Source: Merluccius polli (taxonomy: Eukaryota; Chordata; Actinopteri; Gadiformes; Merlucciidae). Taken from it: a DNA stretch of 64,000 nt. Below, one piece after another: positions 1 through 12,718 of this stretch. Every line of letters begins with the position of its first letter. Positions within the stretch are counted from its first letter, which is position 1. Below the pieces are notes generated by a model, which saw nothing but the letters and a program-made list of their open reading frames with translations, did no database searches and was not told the origin of the DNA. A program made the translations under genes and the position numbers. The DNA is taken from NCBI GenBank assembly GCA_030340625.1, contig JAOPHQ010002851.1, positions 1 to 64,000 of the forward strand. Reading direction: 5' to 3'.

Positions 1-17
1 CTCTCTCTCTGACTCTT

Positions 18-55
<38 letters not shown>
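1..55. repeat. (CT)n microsatellite
   Basis: A CT dinucleotide tract with a few interruptions, cut by the left edge. Confidence 0.95.
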
Positions 56-57
<2 letters not shown>

Positions 58-389
58 CTGTTTGGTGTACCAGCTGTATTAATGTGCTTTGTTGATTTCA
101 TTAAACGGATGTTCAGTGGCGAACGCAGTCTTGTATGCTCTAATCTGTAAATCGAATTACTGAACTGTGTGTATGTGTGTATGTCTGTTAAAGAGGTGAT
201 TGATGACTTCTGGCAGAGGCTCTCAAGGTGCCAGCTACTATGTGGTTGGTTGGGATGAAAACAGAATTATTAGAGGTCTGCTCATCCAGCAGCAGCAGCA
301 GCAGCCGTGGCAGCAACAGCTTTAGCAGCAATAGCAGCAGGGCTTGGTGGCAGACGCAGAGCAGGGAGGAAGCACTGCCATTTCTCACA

Positions 390-413
390 AAGAGGGAGAG
401 GGAGAGAGAGAGG

Positions 414-453
<40 letters not shown>

Positions 454-528
454 AGGGAGGGAGAGAGAGAGAGAGGGGGGGGGGGGGGGGGGGGGGGGAA
501 GAGGGAGAGAGAGAGAGAGAGAGAGAGA
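390..528. repeat. (GA)n/(GGGA)n tract with internal poly-G
   Basis: A purine-only stretch of about 140 bases with a G run of about 24 in the middle (475-498). Confidence 0.95.
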
Positions 529-624
529 ATGTTGATCTCCTGCCAAATGTTTGGTGGCAGGCTGTTGCTAGGAAATCTGGGTTCTTTTGCAAATCATTGC
601 ACAAAGACCAATAACAAAGGCGCG

Positions 625-626
<2 letters not shown>

Positions 627-685
<59 letters not shown>
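627..685. repeat. (GT)29 microsatellite
   Basis: An uninterrupted GT tract of about 59 bases. Confidence 0.97.
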
Positions 686-687
<2 letters not shown>

Positions 688-914
688 AGAACTGGGGAGG
701 GTATACGGATGTCTTTTTAAACGGGGTGCTAACAGCGCTATAGTGTGGTTCACAATCATTGTTTTCCTGTTTTGTATTACCATTAATATTAGTGTTGTTA
801 TAAATGGTTATCATTCTTGTTTTTGTTCTGTCTTCGTCCAAAAAAGTGGAAACAACACAGATTTAAGACGACATTTTAAAGGGCCACAGACTCTAATTGG
901 AGGAGGCGACTCAC

Positions 915-940
915 GTGTGTGTGTGTGTGTGTGTGTGTGT
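915..940. repeat. (GT)13 microsatellite
   Basis: An uninterrupted GT tract. Confidence 0.95.
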
Positions 941-1035
941 TGGCCCACTTAGCCTCTTCTCCCTCCCACCTTCTCTATGCTCCTTTGGTCCTCGTGCCTC
1001 CCCCCACCCTCACTGCCTCTGTGGACATTTTTTTT

Positions 1036-1081
1036 CCCTCTCTCTCTCTCTCTCTCCCGCTCTCTCTCTCTCTCTCTCTCT
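1036..1081. repeat. (CT)n tract
   Basis: A CT repeat with one interruption. Confidence 0.9.
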
Positions 1082-1218
1082 ATTCCCCCCCGCTCCCTCC
1101 GCCTCCCTCTCTTGTCCTCCACTCTCTCTCCCTCTCTCTCGCGCTCTCTACCACAGACCTACACAAATACTCACAAATACACGCACACACACACACAGGC
1201 AGTCCCACTAACAAACAC

Positions 1219-1221
<3 letters not shown>

Positions 1222-1258
<37 letters not shown>
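1222..1258. repeat. (CA)n microsatellite
   Basis: A nearly perfect CA tract. Confidence 0.95.
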
Positions 1259-1259
<1 letters not shown>

Positions 1260-2273
1260 TCTGCCGCATACCACTGGCTTGTTTTTCTTGCCACCGAGGG
1301 CTCGGCCTGTAATTTGATCTCCACTGCCTGACGCGTCCTCGCCGATGTCACTATGAGTTAACCCGTGGGCCTACAGCCCTCCTTAGCGCCGGCTAATAAA
1401 ATGGCCCCCTCGTAACTTACGCCATTTACATGGAGGGAGGCGAGGCTTGTTGTTTCTCTGGCGTTTTTTTTTTTAGTTTCCCCCCCCCCCCCCCCCCTTT
1501 TCTTTCTTCCTTCTGGTCATGTGTGCTGAGCGGCTAATAGAAAAGGGGAGAAGGGGGTTGAGACAACAAAAAAAAAACGGGACAATTGACTGTGAAAAGG
1601 GCTGCTAATGACTGGGTGCAGATGGGCAGGAGTAAACCAGCCCTGGAAGAGGCGCCGTCCGCCCTCTCCGGCAGATCAGTGAGAGACGCGCAGAGCTCGC
1701 CCTCTCTGATAAGGGATTAGCAGCGCCGCTGTTCTCGCCGCTAGAGCGCAACACCCACAGCGGTGGAGAAGTCTGCATGTCTGCACGTACGCTTAGCCAC
1801 GCCCCAGAGAAAACAAGAGGCCCACCATCTTTTTTTTTTTTTTTTTTTTTCCCTTTCCTTTCCTTTCCTTTTTTTTTCCGTGTATTTTTTTTTTTCTTCT
1901 CACAAACGGCACAGTGTCTCTTGAAGTAGCGATGCCACACACTGTTAGCTCAGCCACATTGCAGATAGCATTAATTGCCCGCTGTAGTCGCGGCCTCACT
2001 GCAGGGAGAGAGCTCTGAGTTCAGCCTCAGTCACTGTAGCATAATGTGCAAGGAAGGAGCGGGGGAGACGGACGGACGGAGGGAGGGAGGGAGAGGGAGA
2101 TGGAGGTAGGGAGGGAGAGACGGAGGGGAGGGCAGGCGCACACCAAAAAAAAAAAAAAAAAAAAAAGCACAAAACTGGCACCGCAAGCAGCGCGTCAGCC
2201 TGCAACAGCCTAGAGAGATGCACATAGACACTCACACAGACGGGCAGACACCCGCTCACGCACATGCACGCGG

Positions 2274-2274
<1 letters not shown>

Positions 2275-2306
<32 letters not shown>
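2275..2306. repeat. (CA)16 microsatellite
   Basis: A perfect CA tract. Confidence 0.95.
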
Positions 2307-2308
<2 letters not shown>

Positions 2309-2441
2309 TGCTCCACCCTGCCAGCCCCTGCAATTTGCAGCCAAAAAAGCAAAGGGAGAGGTTTTCCACTCTCAGAACCAACTGACACCTCATCAGCCAG
2401 CCAAAGGGCTGATTAGCAGAGAGGTGACTGCGGTTCTCTTT

Positions 2442-2444
<3 letters not shown>

Positions 2445-2479
<35 letters not shown>
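2445..2479. repeat. (TG)n microsatellite
   Basis: A perfect TG tract about 140 bases after the CA tract, so the two could fold back on each other. Confidence 0.95.
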
Positions 2480-2481
<2 letters not shown>

Positions 2482-3200
2482 CCCACCGCCACCCCAGCTG
2501 AAAGCTGTCCTCGTATTGACCTTGAGGGGTTTTTTTTTCTTCTTCTTTTACCTTTCATCTAATTTTCTCTGCTCCTCTTCCTCTTGTCTCCTCTTAAGTA
2601 GCTACACTCTTCCACACCCTTTCCTCTTCCCTCTCTTTGCCTGTACCCTTTACTTTCCTTCCCCTCTATTCTGTCCTTTCCATTGCCTTACTCTCTCGCT
2701 CTCCGCCTCTCATGCTCTCACTCTGTCTGTCTCTCTCACTCTCTCCCTCCCTCTCTCTCCGTCTCTCCCTCTCGTCCTCCTCTGTACTGCGCCACTCTGC
2801 GCTGCCCCTGTCCTTCCACACAGCCAGGAAGGGATCACGAGGCAAAATGCAGGCAGAGGAGGAAAGGGGTGGGTGGGTGGGGGGGGGGGCGGTGTTCTTG
2901 CGGGCGGGCGGTTGTGGGGTTGAAGGGTGGGGGTGGGTGGGGAGGGGGGGAGAGTGGTGGTGGGGGGGGGGGGGGGGGAGAGAGGGTAATGGAACTGGCA
3001 GGCTCCCCCCTTTGTCTGCAGGCGATCAGTTACAGTCTTGGTTGCCGATGAAATTTAATCCCTGCCGCATTTACATGCCAAGTTTGACTTCTGGCGAGCC
3101 TTATTAAATAGATTTGTAAATCATTTCATCTTGATTAGAATCGGTCCTCGAGGGATCGCCGTTGCCTTTTTTTTGTGTGTGTGTGTGCGTGCGCTACGTG

Positions 3201-6200
3201 TGTACTGTACGCGGTGTGCCCACTGATTGTTCACATTTGAAAGACACGCTCGAGTAGGTGGTGTTATATTCTGTCTGTGTCTGCGCATGTGATATGTGTA
3301 TGTGTCAGTGTGTGTGTGTTTGTGTGTGTGTGCTCTTCCGGGGCGATCCCAGCGCTAGAGGACGGAGCTCGTTGTGCCGCGTCCTGTCCATCAGTGTCGA
3401 GGCTACTCTGTCAGCATGTCTCTCGCCCCCGGAGGTCATGTCGCGGCGGGGAGCTACCGCGGCTGTGACGCCCTCCTTCTATCTGGTTGACAACCCACAA
3501 CATCCCCTCTCAACATGGTGGCACAATGTCACCCTCAACGGCGCCTAATCAGGTGGCGTTTCATGATTGCCAACAGGCATCCCATGAATACGAATACCTA
3601 ATTGTTCAATTACAAGCCGACTGCATCATATTTATTGGCGCGCCTTTGATTTATTTTATTTCTTTTTTCGTCCCCGGGCCTGTGCCAATTATGAGATTTC
3701 AATCCAGATGCAATCAAGTGGCGAGGGCGGCGCGCGGCGTGTTTGCCGTCTCCGTGTAATTCTCTCCGATGTTAAACATGCATCTGGGAGGGATCCGCGC
3801 GGCGGAGGGCCGTGCGCGGAGGTGCACCTGCCTAATTGAGTGGTAATGAGCTGTCAGGAGTGGGGTGGGGCTTGTGATTGGCTCTCGGCGGGGTGCCTGG
3901 TGCCAATGGGACGTATGGGCCAGCCTGCCTTGCCTCCCCCACAGGCACGTCTGGGGGGTGGGTGGGGAGGTTGGGGGAGGGAGGGGGGGGGCCGTGTTGT
4001 GTCTTGCAAATGAGGATAAAGACGCCAAATCAGACTAGTGGTTTTCATTCACTCCACGGATTTTGGTGAGGTTGTCGGGCTTTATGCCTTTCTCCCTGAC
4101 ATGGTTTAACGGCGTTCTGCTCCAGCATACGTCTACATTTATTAGAATCGTTAACGATGATATAAACTTGCTACGCCATGTGCAAAAAACGGAGGGGTCC
4201 TGCATTTGTTTTGGGGTAGCCAGGGTTTATAGAGTGCACTGTTGGGTTCACCTCCTTTGTTGTGGTGGTAAGCGGTTGTGTTTTGGTGTAGCCTTCCTTT
4301 TGATTTGGAAAAGTCCTCGTTTGAAGGTGATTTTGATTTGCATTCATTGTTTATTTGTATTTTTTTGGGGCGAAATGCACTGTAATACTTAAAGTTGGCA
4401 GGTCTTTAAGTTTTCTAATTTGAACAAGAAATAATTGCTTTAATCCATTTTATCTTGAGTAATTGCCTTTGGGTAAAGCACGTTTTTTGGACTCTGGCAG
4501 TCGTCCAGCCTCCAGCCCATTTTAGTCTACCAGCATGCCTTGACTCTCTCCTTGTACACCCACGTTACCTTGTAAAAATGTGTTCTCCTTTTTTTTCCTT
4601 TTTTTTTCAGTAGGGAAAACGCCATGTCCTTTCCCCTGTATTACTGTGTGCATCTGCTCTAGTGGAAACCATTTTTTTCTTCTCAATTCTGTTAGGAAAA
4701 ACGGATGAAATAGTTTTGGGATATGTTATTTTTTTTATCTTGCACTATGCGTCTATGGTAGCGCAGTGGGGTACCTGTGCAACCGAAGGTTTTAAATTTG
4801 CGAAACGCGGAATTACTTTTGCCGCCGCGGCGCGGTAACATTTGCGAGAGTCTCATGGCTTAATTGAATAGTCGGGAGTAATTATTTGTCAGGTAATGTT
4901 GAACAGGAAAAAATAAATAGCCACTCTGGGGCCGTGAAATGTGGCTAATGGCCATGTGTTGATACTCTCACCAGGGAGATGGAAGAAACCTGCTCCACTG
5001 GGTACATAACTGATTAAGATTCACATTCTGAAACCACAGGCGCTTCAGGCGAGCGTGTCTCCTAGGGGACAAGATATTGAGCAGAGTTAAGTGTCAGACT
5101 TTGTTATATCATCACACTGGCGCGTGAAGCACGGAAAAAAAAAAAAAAAAAAACGAAACGAAAAAACGAACGGCAACAGAATACTCTGCTTACCGCAACC
5201 CCTCTACCCAACTCCCTGGTCAACTTGGCAGTTCTCGAAGCCAGTCGACAAACGGCTCGCCGCAGATGCGTGTCTCTGCTCGGCAGATGCTGAGAGTTCA
5301 TTGGGAATTGTTTCCCCCTGCAAGGTTTCATATTTTCCCCTTTTATGTAGCTCTAATTTGTTTACAGACTGTAATAAGCCAGTGCATATCTCCTTCCCTG
5401 CCAGTTTGGCAGTTGTCCATTTTCAACTTCTTTTGTTTTCCTTTCTTTTCCTTTGTTTATTTTTTATTTTTTTGCAAGAGGAACCTAATGACTCGGTGGG
5501 ATGATGTACTGTAACGGTTTGACAGTTTAATTGTGCTGGAGAATGTTTTATAAATGAATGTTGGGAACATTTATTGTTGCCTTGGCTTTAGTCATGCAGA
5601 TGTTAAGACACACACGCACAGCAAGGTAGTTTTTTTTAAAGGTTTTTTGTTGTTTGTGTTTTTTTTTAGACATGGGTGCTTGCTGCTACTCTGATATAGC
5701 CCATGAGTGCAGTGACCTTATCTATCGTTTCTCGAGTGTATATTGTAAGCAGTCTCCGAGGATCAGGGGATGGATGGAGACGTAGAGAGGTGGTGCTTCT
5801 GTGGCTCTGGAACAGTTGGACCTCTGGCAAGTGTCTGATTTTCAGCAGCACATTCAAATCTCTTAACCCATTTTTTTTCCCTTGTGTGTCTATATATTAT
5901 ATTTATTTTATTCTATATATTTCATTCTCGCTGTTCCTCCTTGAAACACGGGCACTTTTTTCACGCGTGGTCCTTGTTGTGCAGCTCCGTGACCGGTGCC
6001 AGTGGTTAGCCGGGTGCCGGAGCCCGGAGGGAAGAGGTTGAAAGGCAGCCAGAGCAGCTGTACATCCAGTCCAGCCCAGCAAAGGCCTCCACTTTACACT
6101 GAAATGGGCCCTGGCAGAGGCTACAACCGCGTTGATGAGCATGTCAGTCTTTATTGGCCAGCTTAAATGTCATGCACCGTGAGCCCAGTTGTCTAATGCG

Positions 6201-8120
6201 CTTGCCGGCCAATGGGGGCTCTCCTTGCAGTTACAGATCGGGCCGGCGCGTTCCAATCTGGAGAAGGAACCGCGGAGCGAGAGCGTGCCAAATTGCCAAA
6301 TGATTGTCGGCGGTAAATAAAAAGCAGACATCTCCTTTTTGATGTTCTGTATGTGCGTGCCTCACTTGCAAACGCTGTGGCGCAATCACATTTGAAAGCA
6401 GTTTGCGCTCCCAACATAACAAGGGGGACCAATCAAAACAATAACTGTGGTTCCTTTTGACAAAGCCCTTGGCTCACAATTGTCAGAAGATGTAAGCTGA
6501 CTCATCCACACAAGAAGGGCATGTATCCCTGGGAGCAAGGGGGGCGAGGGAGCCATGATGAATCTTCCCCTCCATGTTCCACGCCCCTCTCCACCGAGGC
6601 TCCACAGATTAATTACATGACTAGTCCCTAGTTTAGTCCCATTATTATTATTATTATTTAAAAAATAAAAACTCATGAATAATTTTCACTCCCCACACTC
6701 CTGCCTGGATTTTATTCAGCTCAGGTCTTTTTCAGACTCGGCCCTGTGGAAATAAGAATGCATTGATTATTTTCCATCTAGTAAATATCCCACCAACTGA
6801 GGAATAACATGCCTTCCACCCTAATTGGTTTGTTTATCTTGAGCAACAGACTCTGGGTTTGTTTGGACGCTGGCTGGCATCCACACACACATGCACACAC
6901 ATGCACACACACACACACACACACAGACACACACACACACCCCTGCATGATTACTTACTACCTTGGGAGGCGGTTGCTGGAGCAAGGTTGATGTTTTCCG
7001 CACAGACATCAGCCTGTCATTCTCCCCGCTTAGGTGACATCATTTGCCAAGACAGATTTGTTACAGGAAAAATAAATTCAAGCCTAAAAAAGAGATTGAT
7101 TTAAGGACCGGGCTGATGGGTGGTAGGGAGGTTGGTGGTGGTGGGGGGAAAAATTTCGACAGTCTGTAGGGCTGGGGTTTGGATCCAAACAAGCTGCCAA
7201 CACTGGCTGTATGTATAATTGATAAAGTGTATGTTCTTGGTGTCAGCCCTAAAGAGAGAGCTAGGACTATATCAGGAAGCTATTTTTTCCTCCTCTGAGG
7301 CGAGCATCATTTTTATTTTCTCCACCCCCGTTCCCTGGCTTATCTTTTCAGCCCAGGGAGCCCCGTTGAAAATGATCGTCTTTTTTTTTTTCTTTTTGAA
7401 GGCACCGTTGAGGAAGTGGATCTTCTTCTTAAAAAAAAAAAAAGAAGCACATCCTGTTCTTGTGCCTATTAGTGTTGCGGGCGCGGGGGCAGATAGCCAT
7501 CTGTAAAGTTGACTGTATATCCTGAGCTATCGGGATTAGCCATCTTACTCTTGACACCGAACGCATTTATATTAGCCACGGCAGACTCAATCCTGCTGAA
7601 AGCAGCATGAAAGAATTAATGCAGCTCTTATCCTTACGGAAATAATGTCCTTCATCGAGCGGATTTGACACGGCGGAGGCTAATGATGACATTGAATGGA
7701 CCCAGAATAAGTAAGGACGCATCCTCCCATGTCATGCCGCTGGATCGGTGGCCATTTGCATTCCGCCAGCTCAAAGCGTATTGATTTTGCTGAGGGCGCT
7801 TGGTTGTTTTTCCTCCCGCCGTCGCTCCTCCGCGAGAATAAGTGCTTCCCAATCATCAATGTCCTGTAGGTAATGACAATCCCTTGCCCCGCGCGCCCAA
7901 TAACGCGCTCCATCATTCTTTGTCACACTGTATGCTTCCACTTCACCCCGGAGCACTTTGTGCCGCCGCAATTACAGTGCATAAAACACAATATGGCAGC
8001 CGATCTCCGTTCCACCTGGCAACAGGGAGACTCGACTGTGGCAAATCCGTCCTGCCCTGTTCAGATGTTATATTAATATATAATATTATATATAGTATAT
8101 TATATATATTGCCGTATATA
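3201..8120. other. adk intron with unique, CNE-like sequence
   Basis: This part is mostly unique sequence with few repeats. Two stretches (3541-3870 and 7500-7990) look like conserved non-coding elements, with TAAT cores, an octamer ATTTGCAT at 7754-7761 and an AGGTGCACCT palindrome containing an E-box near 3821. A third weaker candidate is 6080-6480. An AT-rich palindromic stretch lies at about 8070-8125. No exon was recognised. Confidence 0.5.
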
Positions 8121-8541
8121 AATATGACAGGGCAAGGTGTTCTGCACAGGCTCAGCCCTCCTAAGTGGGTCTCAGAAGAGCTAAGTACGGTCTGTGTAGC
8201 GTGTAATCTCACTCTCTTGCTGTAGCTTGATTGTTGTAGAAAGCATTTTGACTTAAACTTGAACTTCGTACACAAGAGTCCTTTTCCCGCTCTAAAGTGC
8301 TCAGAGGAGTGTTTGATTTATGGAGCCCCCCCCCCCCCCCCCCCCCCCCAACGCCCTTCTCTCCCCAATGTTGCACACCCACGCTTTTTGACTGCTACTG
8401 GATGGGTTGGCTGGCAAGTAAACAGGATATGTCACCACATGGGTTCTTTGAGTCCTACCACGCACAGAGAATTTAAATCAAGCACCGCCGCCCCCCCCCA
8501 CCCCCCCCAAAAAACAAAAACAAAAAAACAAATAAATACAA

Positions 8542-8586
8542 TTGGTGAAGTACAAGCGTTTATTACAAATGATCGTACTTCACCAA
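8542..8586. repeat. perfect 12-bp inverted repeat (hairpin)
   Basis: TTGGTGAAGTAC at 8542-8553 is exactly reverse-complementary to 8575-8586. The 21 bases between can extend the stem with small mismatches, leaving a loop of about five. It lies between A-rich and C-rich low-complexity sequence. Confidence 0.9.
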
Positions 8587-10294
8587 GGGAAGTGTCTCCT
8601 TGAACCCCCCCCCAAAAAAATGATTTGATGATGTAGGGGTGAAGGGGGAGTTAAACAGCTATAATCATAAATCTGTCACACTTTTAATAAGATGTGCCAT
8701 TTTGTATTGGAAATGATTGCCCCTTGGGAAGTGGCCGCTGGGCATGTCTGACGACGTGTGTGCTGTTCTTTCTGTTGCATTACAGTTTGGCCCCCCCAGG
8801 TAGTTTTTATTTATTCTAAGATGACAAAACGGCATCCTTATCTTTGTCAGCTCAATCTCTGTATGTCTGAGTCTGTCTATCTCTCTTTCTATCTCTGTCT
8901 CCCTGTCTCTGTCTCTCTCTCTCTCTGTCCCTCTTCCAAGGACTTGTGTCAATATGTTCCAAGTCCCCTCTCCTCTGGCTTTGTAATGAGAATTTAATGT
9001 GCTCCTGTTCCTGTCTCCATGTTTCTTTAACCACCCCCCCCCCCCCCAACCCTCCTAATTAGAAAACAAATCTTAATTTCTGATTTCATATTACCGGCTG
9101 CTGTTGCATGACACTAGGCAGAAATTTTAGGTGTGATGTGGCCTTCTGTGTGTGTGCGTGTGTGTGTGTGTATGTTTGTGTGTACATGTGTGTGTAGCTG
9201 TGCATGTACTGGGACACAGGAGATGGCGCGATTAGATTAGATGCTGCAAAGCCCGGCTGTTTGTGCGCAGAATGTGATTTAGTTGCACGGGGTGAGGCGG
9301 GCCACGGGGCGCGCGTGGGGGGGGGGCGGGTTGCGTTGCACTGGCTGGGCTCTGTGATGGCTGAGGGGACAGACTGTGGCAGTGGGGTGGTAATGGTTCC
9401 CAATGAGGAGGAATGACCCCTCTCAGGCGAAACAACCCCCCCCCCCCCCCCCCCCAAGGCAACACCAAGCCCGCCTGTCCAAACTGCACTGCCCAATGGA
9501 TTCTTCTTCAAGCCGGTTTCCACCACAGAGCTATTTATAGTTCAGGCTGACGCGGAAATGTAAGTTAAGCTGTATTTGGGAAAAACGCTACGCTTGGCTC
9601 ATATCTACGTTTCCATTTTCATTAGCATCAAATGTCGCCGCAGCCTATTAAGATGTCGAGGTGTCAGTGATCAGTGGAAGTCGGAGATGAGAGGGAGTTC
9701 ATTCACCGTGGGGGGGGGGGGGGTTTGAGCGCGGCACTGATCCGACCGCCAGCGGGGAGATGCAGGGGTGATCAGTGGGATCTGAGAACCGGGATCAGAG
9801 TCGCATGAAAATCCCTGTTTGTTTTGACACTGCCGTATATTTGCCTCTGTTGCCCCCTTGTCCTGCCCCCCCCGCTCCCCCCCCCCCCCCCCCCCCCCCC
9901 CCGTCCCTGTTGTCTCTGAAAGCGAAACGTCACGCCTAGAAGCTTTGGCTGGATAACACTGCTGGCTGGCTCATGAAAAATGCAGTTACTCACCCCCCTC
10001 CTCCTTCTCTACAACAGGCAACGGCGTGCCTCTGATACCCATGTCATATCATATCCATGTCATGTCAGCCTGCATATTAATTATGGAACAAGCAGCCGTT
10101 GAGGAGCATGTACTGATGCGATGCGCGGCCACTAAAAGTCCCATGCAAATTTCCTGCGTGTCATTGCAAAGCATAAACAAGACTCAACGAGGGACACAGA
10201 GTCAGTTTTAATGTTTAGCCCTGTGAGTAAAAAGCACTCCCTATAGCCCGCGTTGATGCCAGGGGCACAAACAGTGCTAGTGATTTCTCACTGC

Positions 10295-10332
<38 letters not shown>

Positions 10333-12676
10333 CTCTGCCTCTCCACGCGGCTACGTCTTTATTCTTGGCCCCGTGTCGAGTCTCACTCTGTCCAACCGTC
10401 GTGGTCACTTTTTCCGGTTCAGCTGAGGTGTTCGACCCAGGTCACTCGGGCCTGGGTGTTTAGTTTCTCTTTTGGTTGGCTGCGTTCACGCTCGCTCTCG
10501 CCATTCCTGTAAAACGTCACCCAATAAGAACTCTCAGCGGTGAGACGTCCCAAATAAAACAGCAAAAGAAAACGAAGGTCATATATTTCCTCATGTGTTT
10601 ATTTAGCCAGTTTATGCGCAGTGGTCATATTGGTAAATGTCTTTGCTCAGCCGTCGGCGTGCAGGGCAAAATAATATCCAGGCTTTTTGTCGTGAGCTCG
10701 CCCGCCACTGTAATCAGCCAACGGCGCCATCACCGCCTCCTGTACATATCATGTCACTAAATGAATGGATGCGGGGGGGGGCTCTTGATGGATCCCCTTG
10801 AAGTACAGCTGTTTCCCTCCTGTCCTCCTCTTCTTCAACCACAAACAAACGGTCTCTCAGGATTAGACCCACTACAAACACTCCAGCGGCATTAATCTTC
10901 TTTAAGGACCGCATTCAAAGGTTTTAAACAATAAAAAAAAGAGAAGAGGCAAACCCTTTGGAGCGATGAGCTTATGCCAAAACGGATATGGTCCCCCCTC
11001 CATCCCCCTCCCGCAAACATCAGACTACTAATATGTGTGTCCATGCGTTGGACTGGCTGGTGTTAACCCCCTCGCCGTAGCCAGCCAATGAGTCAACAGC
11101 GCTCCGGCGCGCTTGGTAATGCTAGAACGATGGGCTTTTACAGGGCCTTGATTGCAGCGGTTTGGCAGGAATAATTGAGGAGTTGAAAGCGCCGATGCAT
11201 TGAGCGTAGCCCAGGGACGGGTTTTCCCAAAGACACAGGAACACTCCAGACATATTATGAAGCCATCACATCTTGTTTTTTTGCCTCATGCCTCTTTTGT
11301 AATGTAGCCTCATTTCACACAATGCGCTCCTGCGCGGCAGCACAATGCGCCAAGCGCCGGCATTGTTCCCGTTCATCCGACGAGACGCCTATTGAGCGGG
11401 CGGCGTTGAGCTCAAATAATGCACGGCGCTGTCGCTTGTCATATTTACTGGGTGTGTAATGGTTGCTGATTCGGTTGCAGATTTGGTTCCCGCGGTGGCT
11501 GCATGCACAGCATCACAGTGCTGATGTTATGGTAATGTGGTGGTGATTGGGATTGACGTTATTGTGATGCTATGGAGATGTGTCTGCCATGTTATGGTGA
11601 TGCATTTGGGTTGTGGTATATGTACACTATGCTGGTGTTTTGCGTTACAGCAAAGTGCGGTCGCAGATTTCTCCATCTCCATTCCAAGCCACTAGTGTAC
11701 AGCTACCCATTGAACTGACTTATGATTGATACGCCTGGCAGTGTGTGTGTGTGTGTGTGTGTCTGGTGTGTGTGTGAAGAACATGGTTTTCGCATGCCGC
11801 CAAGACACATCTCACACATGTTGAGCTTGTCAGTGCACATCTTTGAAGATGCAAATGTGTCAACCACATGTAACCAACCGCCCAGAGAGAAGCTGAGCTG
11901 CTCAACTGCTTTTCTCTCCTGGATCCTAAATGGCTGCCAGGGATCTTCTACAGCCCAGCAACAGTTTTTTTTCTTTATAATGGATTGATCAATGTTGGAT
12001 ATTGACTAACTTCTGTGCATTCATCATTGAGTCAACGGAAATCAATACACAATACAATACAATTTTTATTATTGAAAGTATTAATTCATGAAGAATGAAT
12101 AGTGACTGAATAATTCAATAATACTGATTGAAATGAGTATCATCTTGGCTTGCCACATCATTACCGAGGATAGGAAAGGGGTAAATAATGCTGAATGATT
12201 ATAGTCATCCGTCATTGCAGTAGTACGCCACTCCTCCAGCATTTGAAATGCACTCCCATCATCTAGTCCTTGCAGCACGTGGCAAGTCGTGTTTCCCCGG
12301 CTCTCATTTCAATATCTGAAGCGAAAGGTCAAAATCGTATATTCAGCGGTGCCGTGAAAAGAGTGACTTAACATGGTACCCGTTCAGCCTGGCACACAGT
12401 CGCATGTCCCAGCCCTCAGACCATCAAAACTAAGCGCTAATGAATCATTCGGGGCGGCCGCTGTGAAACATTTATGGGCGTCCCTTTGCATGGGACCAAT
12501 TTGAGTGGCCCCCGTGGCCCCTGCCCGCACCGCGCCAGGGAAGCCCCTCCTTTGCATCGTCATATCAATATTCTGCTGTTGATGTCCAGCTGAGGCGACT
12601 CCGACTGCGCTTTCTCCACACATGCTAATTTGCATTCCCAGCGTGAGCTAAAGACGAAGCCTTGGCTGCCTGCTTC

Positions 12677-12718
12677 CCACCACCACCACCACCACCACCA
12701 CCACCACCACCACCACCC
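12677..12718. repeat. (CCA)n microsatellite
   Basis: A perfect CCA/CAC trinucleotide tract of about 14 units. Confidence 0.95.

Larger units (their letters stand above)
1..3200. other. adk intron, microsatellite-rich part
   Basis: This looks like intron of adk upstream of the first visible exon. It is packed with (CT)n, (GA)n, (GT)n and (CA)n tracts, poly-T/A and poly-C/G runs, separated by short unique stretches (for example 1300-1440 and 1600-2060) that lack coding signals. Open frames here are repeat artefacts. Confidence 0.6.

Noticed and set aside
188..841. 217-codon open frame on the minus strand
   Set aside because: It consists almost entirely of translated (GT)n and (GA)n repeats (poly-His-Thr and poly-Ser-Leu) with no domain-like sequence.
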